A DNA stretch of 64,000 nucleotides from Bacteroidales bacterium UBA5226. Its GTDB lineage: Bacteria > Bacteroidota > Bacteroidia > Bacteroidales > UBA932. The notes beneath the pieces are model-generated. The model did no database searches, was not told the origin of the DNA, and was given only the letters and a program-made list of their open reading frames with translations. A program made the translations under genes and the position numbers. This document shows, piece by piece, positions 45,973 through 54,386 of this stretch (positions are counted from its first letter, which is position 1; each line of letters begins with the position of its first letter). The DNA lies in the NCBI GenBank assembly GCA_002409325.1, contig DHUU01000020.1, forward strand, positions 34,980 to 98,979, given 5' to 3'.

Positions 45973-47487
45973 ATGAAAAAAATCATTTACTCAATCATTC
46001 TGTGTTCCTTAAGTACATTTTTACTTTCGGCCGCAGAACCCGATATGCCTGTTCCCCAGGATGCGATCATAACCATATCGGGAAACCACATTACCCTGGA
46101 ATCATTCATCAGCCAGGTGGAAAAACAAACCGGGTACCTGTTCGTTTACAGCAAACAGGATGTAAACGTCAATTCTGTTCTTCCTGTCCGGGAAGGGAAA
46201 AAAACAGTAGCTGCATTTCTTGCCGAGGCTTTTGGCAATAGCAATCTTAAGTATGTATTTGAGAATCAATACATTGTTTTAACATACAAAGCCCCTGAGT
46301 ATTTAACGGTATCGGGGACGGTGATTGATGCCCAGACCCGCAAACCACTTGTTTTTGCCTCGCTCTACATTGTCAACCGGGGGATCAGCAATGTGAGCAA
46401 CGGGGAAGGCTTTTTTGCGCTCAAGTTTCCACCCTCCTTTGCCAAAGACTCGCTGCGGATCTCATTTCTGGGCTACCACCCGCAGACTTTTGCCCTGAAG
46501 GATATCATGGGTAAGGGTGACAAACTGGTGGTTCCCCTGAGTGTTGTCCCCACCACACTTCCTGCTATTCTGGTAACCCCGCAGAATGCCGCCGGACTGG
46601 TTGCCCGGGCAATGGAAAAAATTCCGGATAACTACCCGTTGGAACCCATGCAGATGACTGGCTTTTACAGAGAAATGATCCGCAAAGGGAGCACTTATGT
46701 TACCCTGACAGAAGCGGTGCTGGACATCAACAAGTCTTCTTACGGCAGGATGTACGGGCTGGACCAGGTAGGGGTTTTCAAGGGAAGGGGCAGCGTAGAC
46801 TGGACACGTATAGATACTGTATTCGTAAAGTTCCGCGGAGGTATCAACTCGGCATTGCAGATTGACGTGGCCAAATATCCCTTCTTGGGTACGAATGTGC
46901 CGGAAATCAACCAGATATATGATTTCATCATGGAAGAACCCGTTCAGATAGATGGAAAGATTAACCATGTGGTCGGATTCAAACAAAAAGAAAGCGTTGA
47001 TGATATCTGGTTCCGCGGTAAGATCTATATCGACATGAAATCAGAGGCTATCAGCCGTATAGAATTCAATATGAACGTTGAAGGCCGGTCAGATGCCACC
47101 AACATTTTCATATCCAAGCGGCCTCTAGGTTTCCGGGCCAATGTGCTTTACGCCGCCTATTTGGTACAGTACAAACAAATTGGTGGTAAATGGACGTTCG
47201 ACTATTCCCGGACCGAGATCAAGTTTGATTCAAAATGGGACAGGAAACTCTTTAAAAACACCTATACCATAACTTCCGAACTGGCTGTTACCCAAAGGAG
47301 TGACAATGCCATAAAGATCCCCTCCGAGCAACGTGTACGCTCAACCGATATAACCCTGGATAAAGTAACTGATTTCCAGGACGAGGGATTTTGGGACGAT
47401 TACAACGTAATTGAGCCGGAATCCGGGATAGAGCAGGTTATTGCACGTATAACCAGGCAATTAAAACGCCGGGCAGCAGAACAATAA
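45973..47487 (+). CDS. STN-domain and carboxypeptidase-D-like protein without a TonB barrel
   Basis: The 504-residue exported protein has an STN (secretin/TonB short N-terminal) domain (about 30-112: ITISGNHITLESFISQVEKQ, TGYLFVYSKQDVNVNS), then a carboxypeptidase-D-like domain (about 116-200: VSGTVIDAQTRKPLVFASLY). The remaining 300 residues lack plug and barrel motifs and read as a beta-rich domain (MTGFYREMIRKGSTYVTLTE, YIDMKSEAISRIEFNMNV). In canonical cell-surface signalling the STN domain belongs to a TonB-dependent receptor that contacts FecR. This protein may replace that receptor. It follows FecR by 77 bp and is closed by a strong terminator. Confidence 0.82.
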   Translation: MKKIIYSIILCSLSTFLLSAAEPDMPVPQDAIITISGNHITLESFISQVEKQTGYLFVYSKQDVNVNSVLPVREGKKTVAAFLAEAFGNSNLKYVFENQYIVLTYKAPEYLTVSGTVIDAQTRKPLVFASLYIVNRGISNVSNGEGFFALKFPPSFAKDSLRISFLGYHPQTFALKDIMGKGDKLVVPLSVVPTTLPAILVTPQNAAGLVARAMEKIPDNYPLEPMQMTGFYREMIRKGSTYVTLTEAVLDINKSSYGRMYGLDQVGVFKGRGSVDWTRIDTVFVKFRGGINSALQIDVAKYPFLGTNVPEINQIYDFIMEEPVQIDGKINHVVGFKQKESVDDIWFRGKIYIDMKSEAISRIEFNMNVEGRSDATNIFISKRPLGFRANVLYAAYLVQYKQIGGKWTFDYSRTEIKFDSKWDRKLFKNTYTITSELAVTQRSDNAIKIPSEQRVRSTDITLDKVTDFQDEGFWDDYNVIEPESGIEQVIARITRQLKRRAAEQ

Positions 47488-47502
47488 CCCGGAACGACCA
47501 TT

Positions 47503-47542
47503 AAACGGGCAGCAAAAAATTCGAATTATTGCTGCCCGTTTT
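47503..47542 (+). terminator. Strong Rho-independent terminator
   Basis: A perfect 13-bp stem, AAACGGGCAGCAA (47503-47515) with its complement at 47529-47541, ends in TTTT. It terminates the sigma/FecR/STN operon. The -7 box of the thioesterase gene begins 2 bp later, so terminator and promoter abut. Confidence 0.88.
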
Positions 47543-47544
47543 CT

Positions 47545-47552
47545 TATATTTG
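47545..47552 (+). promoter_or_regulatory. -7 promoter box of the thioesterase gene
   Basis: TATATTTG matches TAnnTTTG and ends only 3 bp before the ATG at 47556, which predicts a leaderless transcript. The -33 region overlaps the upstream terminator. Confidence 0.6.
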
Positions 47553-47555
47553 CAT

Positions 47556-48290
47556 ATGATCAAAGAATCCAGACTTGTTGCATGTTATGAAACAGATGCA
47601 TCCAGGAACCTGAAACCTTATGCTTTTATGAACCTGGCGCAGGAAATGGCCAATCAGGATGCCCTGGGACTGGGATTTGGTTATGAACAGCTTATAGAAA
47701 AGCAAACCATCTGGGTGTTGTCCCGTGTAGCGGTCAGGATCCTGCGGCCTCCTGCCTGGAGAGAGCCTGTTGTCATGGAGACCTGGCACAAAGGAGAAGA
47801 TGGGATTTTCTGGCTCAGGGATTTTCTGATCCGCAACCGGGATGAAACAGAAGACCTGGTTCAGGCGACCAGCTCCTGGCTTATCATTAATGTCAATACC
47901 CGCCGTATCCAGCGTCCGCAGCATATTCTGAATGCCTCTCTTCTGCAGGAAAAAGCTACCCGGCATGCCATAGCAACCTCCTGTGAAAAAATCCTCATAC
48001 CTGAAACTGAACTGCTATATGCTGAAAGTAAAAAAGTTTGCCCGTCCGACATTGATTTCAACCACCATACCAATAATGCAAGGTATATTGAATGGGCCAT
48101 GGACTGCCTGGATAAAGAGCTGGTTACACAACATAATGTCGAAGGGTTTCGTATAAATTTCAATGCGGAATCGAGGCTTTCAGAAACCCTGGATCTTTTT
48201 GTGTCAGAAACAGCCCCCCTGAGCCGTTATATTGAAGGCAGAAAAGACGACAAGAATGTTTTCCAGGTGGAGATAAGCTTCAAACCCTGA
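47556..48290 (+). CDS. Acyl-ACP thioesterase (FatA/FatB type)
   Basis: The 244-residue protein starts at the ATG at 47556; an upstream TTG would lie within the terminator. It is a double hotdog: YETDASRNLKPYAFMNLAQE and WVLSRVAVRI in the first repeat, and DIDFNHHTNNARYIEWAMD with the catalytic Asn and His in the second. It releases free fatty acids from acyl carrier protein. The convergent acyl-CoA synthetase gene, 2 bp away, would act on those fatty acids. Confidence 0.93.
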   Translation: MIKESRLVACYETDASRNLKPYAFMNLAQEMANQDALGLGFGYEQLIEKQTIWVLSRVAVRILRPPAWREPVVMETWHKGEDGIFWLRDFLIRNRDETEDLVQATSSWLIINVNTRRIQRPQHILNASLLQEKATRHAIATSCEKILIPETELLYAESKKVCPSDIDFNHHTNNARYIEWAMDCLDKELVTQHNVEGFRINFNAESRLSETLDLFVSETAPLSRYIEGRKDDKNVFQVEISFKP

Positions 48291-48292
48291 TA

Positions 48293-49912
48293 TCAGAGTG
48301 TCTGCCTTTTGCTTTTCCGGTTCATGATCTCGGTGTAAAGGTACCTTTTGATCTTGAGTGTCGGGGTCTTTTCAAAGCCGTTTTCCTGTTCCAGTATGCG
48401 TGTAATACGGGACATTCTACCCACTTTGCTGTTGACATAGTTCAGGATATCTGTATATACCTCGCTAATCTGATCTCTGAGTTTCTGACTCAGGTCCTGC
48501 ATGTAGACGAGGGCTACCAGTTTGCCATCTCTCTGAACCACCAGAGATTCTGTGACCAATTCGTGCTGGTTGATGATACTTTCTATCTCTTCCGGGTAAA
48601 TGTTCTCTCCGGTTGAGCCCACGATCATATTGCTCAGGCGGCCTTTAATAAAAATCCGGCCCTGTTTGTCCATTTTTGCCAGGTCTTTTGTCCGGAACCA
48701 GCCGTCGGTGGTAAAGGCCTCGATGTCGGCTTCCGGATTTTTGTAATACCCTTTCATAATGCAGGGTGTCTTAACCTGAACTTCACCAATACCGGTGTCC
48801 TGATCCTGGTTGGCCAGACGGACGCTGATCCCCTGCATTACTGTTCCGGTAGATTGCAGAAAGGTGTTGGGATGGACAGCTCCTGCAATAAGCGGGGCCG
48901 TTTCTGTAAGACCATATCCGATGGAATAGGGAAAACGGGCATCAAGTAGGAATTTTTCAGTCGCTGCATTAATTTTTGAACCCCCAATACCAAAGAAACG
49001 GATCCTTCCTCCAAAAGTCTCATATAGGCGCTTGCCTGCTATCCTGTGAAGTTTGCGGCGGATAAAACGTACTTTGTAGAGTGTCTTAAGGATTTTGTTT
49101 CCGGTAAAACGGGCAAAAATCTGCCTGGTGTAGATTTTTTCCATGATCAGAGGGACGGTAAGCATGATCGTTGGCCGCACTTGATTAAGAGCCGGCAGCA
49201 GGCTGGTAGGCGTTGGCGGGGTTCCCAGGTACACCACCGAAGCTCCCTGCATAAAGGGATACAACATGCCCAGCGAGCACTCGTAAGCATGTGAAAGGGG
49301 CAGAATGGATAAGAAAACATCTTCCGGAAGCACTTCGATCATGGAAATCAGCATATGCAACTGAGAGCAAAGGGCACGGTGTGTCAGCATCACCCCTTTG
49401 GGAGATGATGTGGTTCCTGAAGTGTAGATTATGGAAGCCAAATCTTCCGGTTCCGGTTCGGGAAATGCTTCCGGTATGGCAACGGTACCTGCTTTTTTGC
49501 CACCGACAGCTTTCAGATTAACAGTCCTGATGATCAGATCAAGGCGTTCTTTTGCCGTGGCGGGGATTTTTGCATAAAGTTTGTCCGTCACAAAAAGTGC
49601 CTTGGATTCAGAGTGTTCTAAAATGGCGACGATCGCATCCGGGGAAAAATCGGGCAATATGGGAACTACTACCATCCCGATAGTCACTGTGGCAAAATAA
49701 CATACGTTCCAATTGGGCATGCTGGTGCCAAGAAGGGCCACCTTGTCCCCTTTCTGCAATCCGGCGGACATTAAAAGCCCTTTCACCTTTTCTACTCTTT
49801 GGGCAAAATCTTCATAGGTAACCGGGGTTTCCTTAAACAGGGAAAAAGCAGAGCGATTAGCGTAACTCTCTATGCTGTTTGAATATAAGTGTCTTAATGT
49901 AGGGTAAATCAT
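48293..49912 (-). CDS. Long-chain acyl-CoA synthetase/AMP-dependent ligase
   Basis: The 539-residue protein has the adenylate-forming fold: the P-loop IIYTSGTTSSPKGVMLTH, SILPLSHAYECSLGMLYPF, the A5 motif GYGLTETAPLI, GWFRTKDLAKMDKQGRIFIKGR with the hinge Asp, and ENIYPEEIES. It activates fatty acids with ATP to acyl-AMP and then to acyl-CoA (or acyl-ACP). No membrane anchor is visible. The start at 49912 follows a good reverse promoter. Confidence 0.93.
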   Translation of the reverse strand: MIYPTLRHLYSNSIESYANRSAFSLFKETPVTYEDFAQRVEKVKGLLMSAGLQKGDKVALLGTSMPNWNVCYFATVTIGMVVVPILPDFSPDAIVAILEHSESKALFVTDKLYAKIPATAKERLDLIIRTVNLKAVGGKKAGTVAIPEAFPEPEPEDLASIIYTSGTTSSPKGVMLTHRALCSQLHMLISMIEVLPEDVFLSILPLSHAYECSLGMLYPFMQGASVVYLGTPPTPTSLLPALNQVRPTIMLTVPLIMEKIYTRQIFARFTGNKILKTLYKVRFIRRKLHRIAGKRLYETFGGRIRFFGIGGSKINAATEKFLLDARFPYSIGYGLTETAPLIAGAVHPNTFLQSTGTVMQGISVRLANQDQDTGIGEVQVKTPCIMKGYYKNPEADIEAFTTDGWFRTKDLAKMDKQGRIFIKGRLSNMIVGSTGENIYPEEIESIINQHELVTESLVVQRDGKLVALVYMQDLSQKLRDQISEVYTDILNYVNSKVGRMSRITRILEQENGFEKTPTLKIKRYLYTEIMNRKSKRQTL

Positions 49913-49957
49913 TGAGGTTTTTATAAATTAAACACATACTAGCAAGAATAATGCCGA

Positions 49958-49965
49958 CAAAGGTA
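49958..49965 (-). promoter_or_regulatory. -7 promoter box of the acyl-CoA synthetase gene
   Basis: On the reverse strand TACCTTTG matches TAnnTTTG; it lies 45 bp before the ATG at 49912. It is 10 bp from the forward box of the next gene, so the two promoters face away and probably compete. Confidence 0.55.
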
Positions 49966-49975
49966 TAATTTTTGT

Positions 49976-49983
49976 TACATTTG
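49976..49983 (+). promoter_or_regulatory. -7 promoter box of the plug-only gene pair
   Basis: TACATTTG matches TAnnTTTG and ends 5 bp before the ATG at 49989, predicting a leaderless or nearly leaderless transcript. Confidence 0.55.
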
Positions 49984-49988
49984 ATACT

Positions 49989-50705
49989 ATGATAAAAATC
50001 ATCCTCACAGTTTTTCTCTCATGCCTCTTGCTGCCTATGACGGCACAGGAGAAGGTCAATGATCAGCAAAAGGACGGGCTGCGAACGTTCAGTGTCAAGA
50101 TCGTGGACAAAAAAGGGAAACCCATACCCAACCTGATAGTATCTACTGTAAGGGATAACGTAACCTTCCTGACTAACAATAAAGGTATTGCCAACCTGGA
50201 AGGAATTGCCGATACCGATTCTCTGGTGGTATTCCTCCCCAACATCGGAGAAACGCACATTCCCTGTGCCGGTCTGGATTCTGTGCAGATCACCGTAAGG
50301 TCAAAAACAAAGTATCATGTCCAGGACAGGAAAGAACTGACTAATCTTAAAACTAATCCTTCAAACACCATTGCGAATGTTCCTGAAATGCTTAAAACAC
50401 GTCCCGCAAGGTCCCTTGCAGAGCTTCTGAACGGTCAGATACCGGGACTTCGCATAACAATGGGGTCTACCGGACTGACGGCCAACATTCGTGGAATCAA
50501 TACCATAACCGGCAACACAGAACCTCTCATTGTGATTGACGGAATGACTTACGAGTCTTTTTCAGAAGTTAACGGGTTTCTGGATGTTCATAGCATCCAA
50601 TCAATACAGGTGCAGAAGGACGGAGGTATGTACGGTATGCGCGGTGCCAACGGTGTAATCATTATCACTACCATAGGCGCTTCTTCTAATCCTCTTTCAT
50701 ACTAA
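49989..50705 (+). CDS. Secreted SusC-plug-like protein without a barrel, copy 1
   Basis: The 238-residue protein has a signal peptide (to about LPMTAQE), a carboxypeptidase-D-like domain (about 33-105: VKIVDKKGKPIPNLIVS) and then a complete SusC-type plug: SLAELLNGQIPGLRI, TANIRGINTITG, EPLIVIDGMTYESF, IQSIQVQKDGGMYGMRGANG and VIIITTIG. It stops right after the plug (NPLSY), where a SusC protein would begin its barrel of about 700 residues. The stop is natural: the next gene is a full-length paralogue with the same ending. The function is unknown; it could bind a TonB-dependent partner or act as a secreted adaptor. Confidence 0.85.
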   Translation: MIKIILTVFLSCLLLPMTAQEKVNDQQKDGLRTFSVKIVDKKGKPIPNLIVSTVRDNVTFLTNNKGIANLEGIADTDSLVVFLPNIGETHIPCAGLDSVQITVRSKTKYHVQDRKELTNLKTNPSNTIANVPEMLKTRPARSLAELLNGQIPGLRITMGSTGLTANIRGINTITGNTEPLIVIDGMTYESFSEVNGFLDVHSIQSIQVQKDGGMYGMRGANGVIIITTIGASSNPLSY

Positions 50706-50717
50706 AAAGACACTACT

Positions 50718-51434
50718 TTGAAATACTTGTTAACCATCACAATCTTATTTTGTTTCATGCTGACTTCTGCAGCACAGGACACACAGGCCGGGATCCAACA
50801 GGACACCCTGCGCCCTTACAGTGTTAAGGTTGTTGACAGCAGGGGTAAGCCCCTGCCCGGACTTGTTGTATCTGTCAAAAGACGGGATAAGGCATTCATA
50901 ACAAACGAGAAAGGCCTGGTGGAATTTGAGGGCATTTCCGATGCCGATTCCATTATTGTCTATCTTCCCGAGATTGGGGAAACCCATGTTCCCTGCCTCG
51001 GCACAGATTCAATCCAGGTCATGGTCCGGTCAAAAAAGCGATTTCGTATCCAGGACAGGGAAAAACTGGCAAACCTTCGTGCCAATGCTTCCAACACCAT
51101 AGACAATGTCCCGGAGTTTCTCAAACGACATCCTGCAAGGAATCTGGCAGAGCTTCTGAACGGACAGATACCCGGCCTGTTTATCTCTACAGGCCCCCGC
51201 GGTTTGACAGCCAACATCCGGGGCATCAATTCCATTAACAGCGGCACGGAGCCTTTGATAGTAATTGACGGTATGACCTATGATTCTTTTGCCGTGGTCA
51301 ACTCATTTCTTGATGTGTACAGCATTCAGTCCATACAGGTACAAAAGGACGGAGGCCTATACGGTGTGCGGGGAGCCAACGGGGTGATCATAATCACGAC
51401 CATAGGCGCCGCTTCAAATCCTCTTTCCTACTGA
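50718..51434 (+). CDS. Secreted SusC-plug-like protein without a barrel, copy 2
   Basis: This 238-residue paralogue begins 12 bp after copy 1. The start is TTG at 50718: only this start gives a full signal peptide (KYLLTITILFCFMLTSAAQD) that aligns with copy 1. The layout is the same: VKVVDSRGKPLPGLVVS, NLAELLNGQIPGLFI, TANIRGINSINSG, EPLIVIDGMTYDSF, IQSIQVQKDGGLYGVRGANG, and the same C-terminus NPLSY. Identical length and ending argue for a functional family and not a broken susC. Confidence 0.84.
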   Translation: MKYLLTITILFCFMLTSAAQDTQAGIQQDTLRPYSVKVVDSRGKPLPGLVVSVKRRDKAFITNEKGLVEFEGISDADSIIVYLPEIGETHVPCLGTDSIQVMVRSKKRFRIQDREKLANLRANASNTIDNVPEFLKRHPARNLAELLNGQIPGLFISTGPRGLTANIRGINSINSGTEPLIVIDGMTYDSFAVVNSFLDVYSIQSIQVQKDGGLYGVRGANGVIIITTIGAASNPLSY

Positions 51435-51437
51435 TCT

Positions 51438-52697
51438 TCAGTCTGCCACAGAAACAAGGCTTTGATGCCCTTCGGGTCCGACAGCACAGATGCCGAAGAA
51501 GTAATTATCCTTGCTGTAAGGAATCCTTATCCGGGTTTCCTCTGTATAAATTCTTTTCTGCCACCGGGACTGATCCGTCTCACGTATCACGACATAATAC
51601 CCTTTGACCAAACCAGGTTCAGAAGAGGGTTCCCATTCCAGTTCAGTGTAATTGCTTAAGACCCTTATGTTCATCTGAACGTTGACAGGTGCTGCAGGGG
51701 CTTTGGCCAGACTCATGACGGCAGCTATTCCTATTCCGGTATTCCTGCGTACATACTCATAATCAACGCCTGAAGGAAGATCTCCGAGCAAGATGCCGTT
51801 TTCGTCTCGTACCAGCTGGTGCGTCCTGTCATAATTTTCATGAAATTCACAAATCCTGACAGCGGTATATCCGGCTTTAAGGAAAGGTGTATGGTCTCCT
51901 CCGCGCCCATACCTGTCATTCCTGTATATGAGCGCTACGTTCATATTGTCTACGTATGTCATCGCGGTTTCCCCAATATACCTTGCCAATTCCCTGGAAG
52001 GTCCTTCGACCGAGAACACCCGTGTCCTGGAATTGTCACGATGACCTGTTTCCCCTGCCTGTGCATTGCCTATCATATCAAAATTGATGACAGCAGTTAC
52101 ATTCCAGCCCTGTGAGCGTGCCATGTCTGCCATGCAGGCAGCTCCCAACAGTCCGTGTTCTTCTCCTGATAGGAACAGGAACCGCACAGTAGCCTGCAAT
52201 GGGATACCTGCCATGACCCGGATGCTTTCCAGCAGACAGGCCACCCCGCTCCCGTTGTCATTCGCTCCCGGGGCAAAAGATGTTGAATCGCTGTTGTCGT
52301 CTACACGGCTGTCATAATGAGCCAGAAGCAATATTTCTTGTGAACCTGATCCTCTGAGAACGGCCATGACATTGGCCAGCTCTACCTGTCTGTCCAGCCT
52401 GCTTCCGGTCCCACCGGCCGTATAGTTTATATTCTCTACATAAAGCCTGCCACCGGATAAGGGGATCCATCCGGCAACCTTCTGGTACAGCCAGCGTGAA
52501 GCAGCGCCAATGCCTTTTTCATGGTCGGCACGGGAACTGAGGTTGTGGCGCGTATGAAAACCAGTGAGAGTGCTTATGTAGCTTGATATACTGTCTTGAG
52601 AAACCTCTGAAATACAACGCATGATTTCCCGGTCAGGCTGTGCTGCGGCAATCAGAGGGTAAAGTATAAGCCATAAAAAGAGTAAGTTTTTTTTCAT
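51438..52697 (-). CDS. Secreted M28-family metallopeptidase with C-terminal beta domain
   Basis: From the ATG at 52697 the protein has 419 residues and a clean signal peptide (KKNLLFLWLILYPLIAAAQ). An alternative ATG at 52709 overlaps the upstream stop by one base. Zinc ligands are visible: His127 in LLLAHYDSR, Asp147 in APGANDNGSG, Glu179/Glu180 in FLSGEEHGLLG and Asp207 in INFDMIGN. A fibronectin-type-III-like domain follows (about 335-419, TELEWEPSSEPGLVKGYYVV). It should release amino acids or dipeptides outside the inner membrane. It is the second gene of a two-peptidase operon. Confidence 0.92.
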   Translation of the reverse strand: MKKNLLFLWLILYPLIAAAQPDREIMRCISEVSQDSISSYISTLTGFHTRHNLSSRADHEKGIGAASRWLYQKVAGWIPLSGGRLYVENINYTAGGTGSRLDRQVELANVMAVLRGSGSQEILLLAHYDSRVDDNSDSTSFAPGANDNGSGVACLLESIRVMAGIPLQATVRFLFLSGEEHGLLGAACMADMARSQGWNVTAVINFDMIGNAQAGETGHRDNSRTRVFSVEGPSRELARYIGETAMTYVDNMNVALIYRNDRYGRGGDHTPFLKAGYTAVRICEFHENYDRTHQLVRDENGILLGDLPSGVDYEYVRRNTGIGIAAVMSLAKAPAAPVNVQMNIRVLSNYTELEWEPSSEPGLVKGYYVVIRETDQSRWQKRIYTEETRIRIPYSKDNYFFGICAVGPEGHQSLVSVAD

Positions 52698-52708
52698 TGG
52701 ATTAACCA

Positions 52709-54238
52709 TCAAAAGAAATAAGAGAACCGGATCGTCTGGGTGCGGTTTTTCACATTATAATCCTGTAGTACTCCGGACCGAAAAAGGTCTGTCATTCCCC
52801 ACCGGGTCTCAAATCCTACCTGGAAAACAGAGGCGCGTAGCCCGAATCCCAATCCAAGCCCCCATTCGTTGCGTTTAAATACATCGAAAAAAACAAAATC
52901 GGGGTCGTAGGTCTGTCCGGCTATATAATATCTGTAATAAGCTGTTGCCCAGGCATAAACCCCAACAGGCAGTTTATTGAACTCCGGCAGGTAGACACGC
53001 AGCGAAAAAGGAACATTCAGGGCGCACATATGAATCCTGTTCATGAATGAAATCCCGGGATACGGGGCATGACGGGCTCCTATGTACTCCAGGTTGATAC
53101 CCGGGTTCAGTTCCAGAAAACCCTTCCATAGGAATCTGAAATCCGCTCCCAGCGATGCATAAAAAGCTGACTTCCCTTCCAGTGCCCCTCGGGTATGCAC
53201 AAACCGGTTGGTCCCCAATGCGCTTGCAGGTCCCCAGCTGAAAGTGTATGAGGGTACATAATGGAGAACAGAATAGTTGCCCGATGGTGCCATAGAAGCA
53301 TCTGTACCCATGGCCATAACCAGTTTCTGGACATAACCGGCAACAGCAGCCAGTCCGTCATAATCTATCCCGTCTGCCTGGTCTTCCGCTTTGTGATATG
53401 GAGAGCGGCTTCCCGTGGTGATATGCAAAGTGGGAATGCCCACCCGGGCAAAAGGTTTTGTATCGGTTGCCGTAAAGGGAGAAATCTCAAAAGGAAAAGT
53501 ACGAATTTTCAATGCTTTGGTTTGAGGCAATAAACCACGAAAATTTTCAATGGTTCCCGCTCCCAGAATCTTCAGCACGCCCGATGCCCTGTAATATCCT
53601 ACCATATCCAGACTGATCATGGCCCGGATCCTGTCCTGCGGGAACAGGGAATCTATAAGAAATTGTTCCGAGCCGAGCAAACCTTGCTCCTCTCCGTCAA
53701 AAGCTGCAAAGACCACCGTCCGGGACAGTCCCCCCTGCTCCTTGAGTAGCCCGGCCAGCTCTATCAGGAGAGCCGTTCCCGAGGCATTGTCGTCAGCCCC
53801 GTTGTAGATGGAATCCCCGTCTGCGATACGCCCGGCAGCCAAACCCAGATGGTCATAATGGGCTCCAATTACAACGAATTCGTTTTTCAGGACAGGATGT
53901 GTTCCGGGTAATATCCCTATGACATTACATCCCTCAATGACAGCGATTGGAATATCCGGAACAACAGAGGGAATCTTCACGTCAAAGTAATGAAAATAAC
54001 TTGTCCCATTGTATTCATCAAGACCCGCATCGGCAAAACAGCCGGCAATGTATTCGCCAGCTATCAGATTGCCTTCGGTTCCTAAAAGCCTTCCGGTAAG
54101 TGAATCAGAAGCAAGGTTGTAGACGTGTTCCCTCAATCTGATCCTGGAAGCGGTGCGGGTATCCGTTTCCTGTGCCTGGAGGAGTGTTGATACGCCAGTC
54201 AGCAGAAAAAACAGAGTAAAGAAATAGAGTTTATTCAT
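52709..54238 (-). CDS. M28-family metallopeptidase fused to a predicted outer-membrane beta-barrel
   Basis: The 509-residue protein has a signal peptide (to about LQAQE) and an M28 domain (about 30-320) with His127 in VVIGAHYDHLG, Asp149 in NGADDNASG, Glu183/Glu184 in FDGEEQGLLGSE, Asp211 in SLDMVGYY and a late zinc His in PTLHITTG. From about 325 to 509 the sequence alternates as amphipathic strands (ASLGADFRFLWKGFLELNPG, GLGLGFGLRASVFQVGFETR) and ends in RFSYFF, with the terminal Phe typical of outer-membrane proteins. The peptidase may thus be tethered to the outer membrane by its own barrel. It is translationally coupled to the next M28 gene (TGATG). Confidence 0.88.
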   Translation of the reverse strand: MNKLYFFTLFFLLTGVSTLLQAQETDTRTASRIRLREHVYNLASDSLTGRLLGTEGNLIAGEYIAGCFADAGLDEYNGTSYFHYFDVKIPSVVPDIPIAVIEGCNVIGILPGTHPVLKNEFVVIGAHYDHLGLAAGRIADGDSIYNGADDNASGTALLIELAGLLKEQGGLSRTVVFAAFDGEEQGLLGSEQFLIDSLFPQDRIRAMISLDMVGYYRASGVLKILGAGTIENFRGLLPQTKALKIRTFPFEISPFTATDTKPFARVGIPTLHITTGSRSPYHKAEDQADGIDYDGLAAVAGYVQKLVMAMGTDASMAPSGNYSVLHYVPSYTFSWGPASALGTNRFVHTRGALEGKSAFYASLGADFRFLWKGFLELNPGINLEYIGARHAPYPGISFMNRIHMCALNVPFSLRVYLPEFNKLPVGVYAWATAYYRYYIAGQTYDPDFVFFDVFKRNEWGLGLGFGLRASVFQVGFETRWGMTDLFRSGVLQDYNVKNRTQTIRFSYFF

Positions 54239-54346
54239 TATGCTTACAACTATACAAATATAAGTATTTGGAGTGAAAAGAGTTTCTACTTACAAAATGA
54301 AATTGAATAGGGCTAAATAAAATCATTTTGTAATTTTTATTTTTTT

Positions 54347-54379
54347 TTTGATCACATCACGCAAATTATATTACTTTTA
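54347..54379 (+). promoter_or_regulatory. Promoter of the arginine operon
   Basis: TTTG at 54347-54350 as -33 element and TACTTTTA at 54372-54379 as -7 element (one mismatch to TAnnTTTG) are separated by 21 bp. Transcription would start about 5 bp later, right at the 14-codon leader frame at 54387. Confidence 0.5.
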
Positions 54380-54386
54380 CAACGGA

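Noticed and set aside
50718..51434. Plug-only genes as fragments of a broken susC
   Set aside because: Two full-length copies share the same natural end and no barrel-coding remnant follows either of them.
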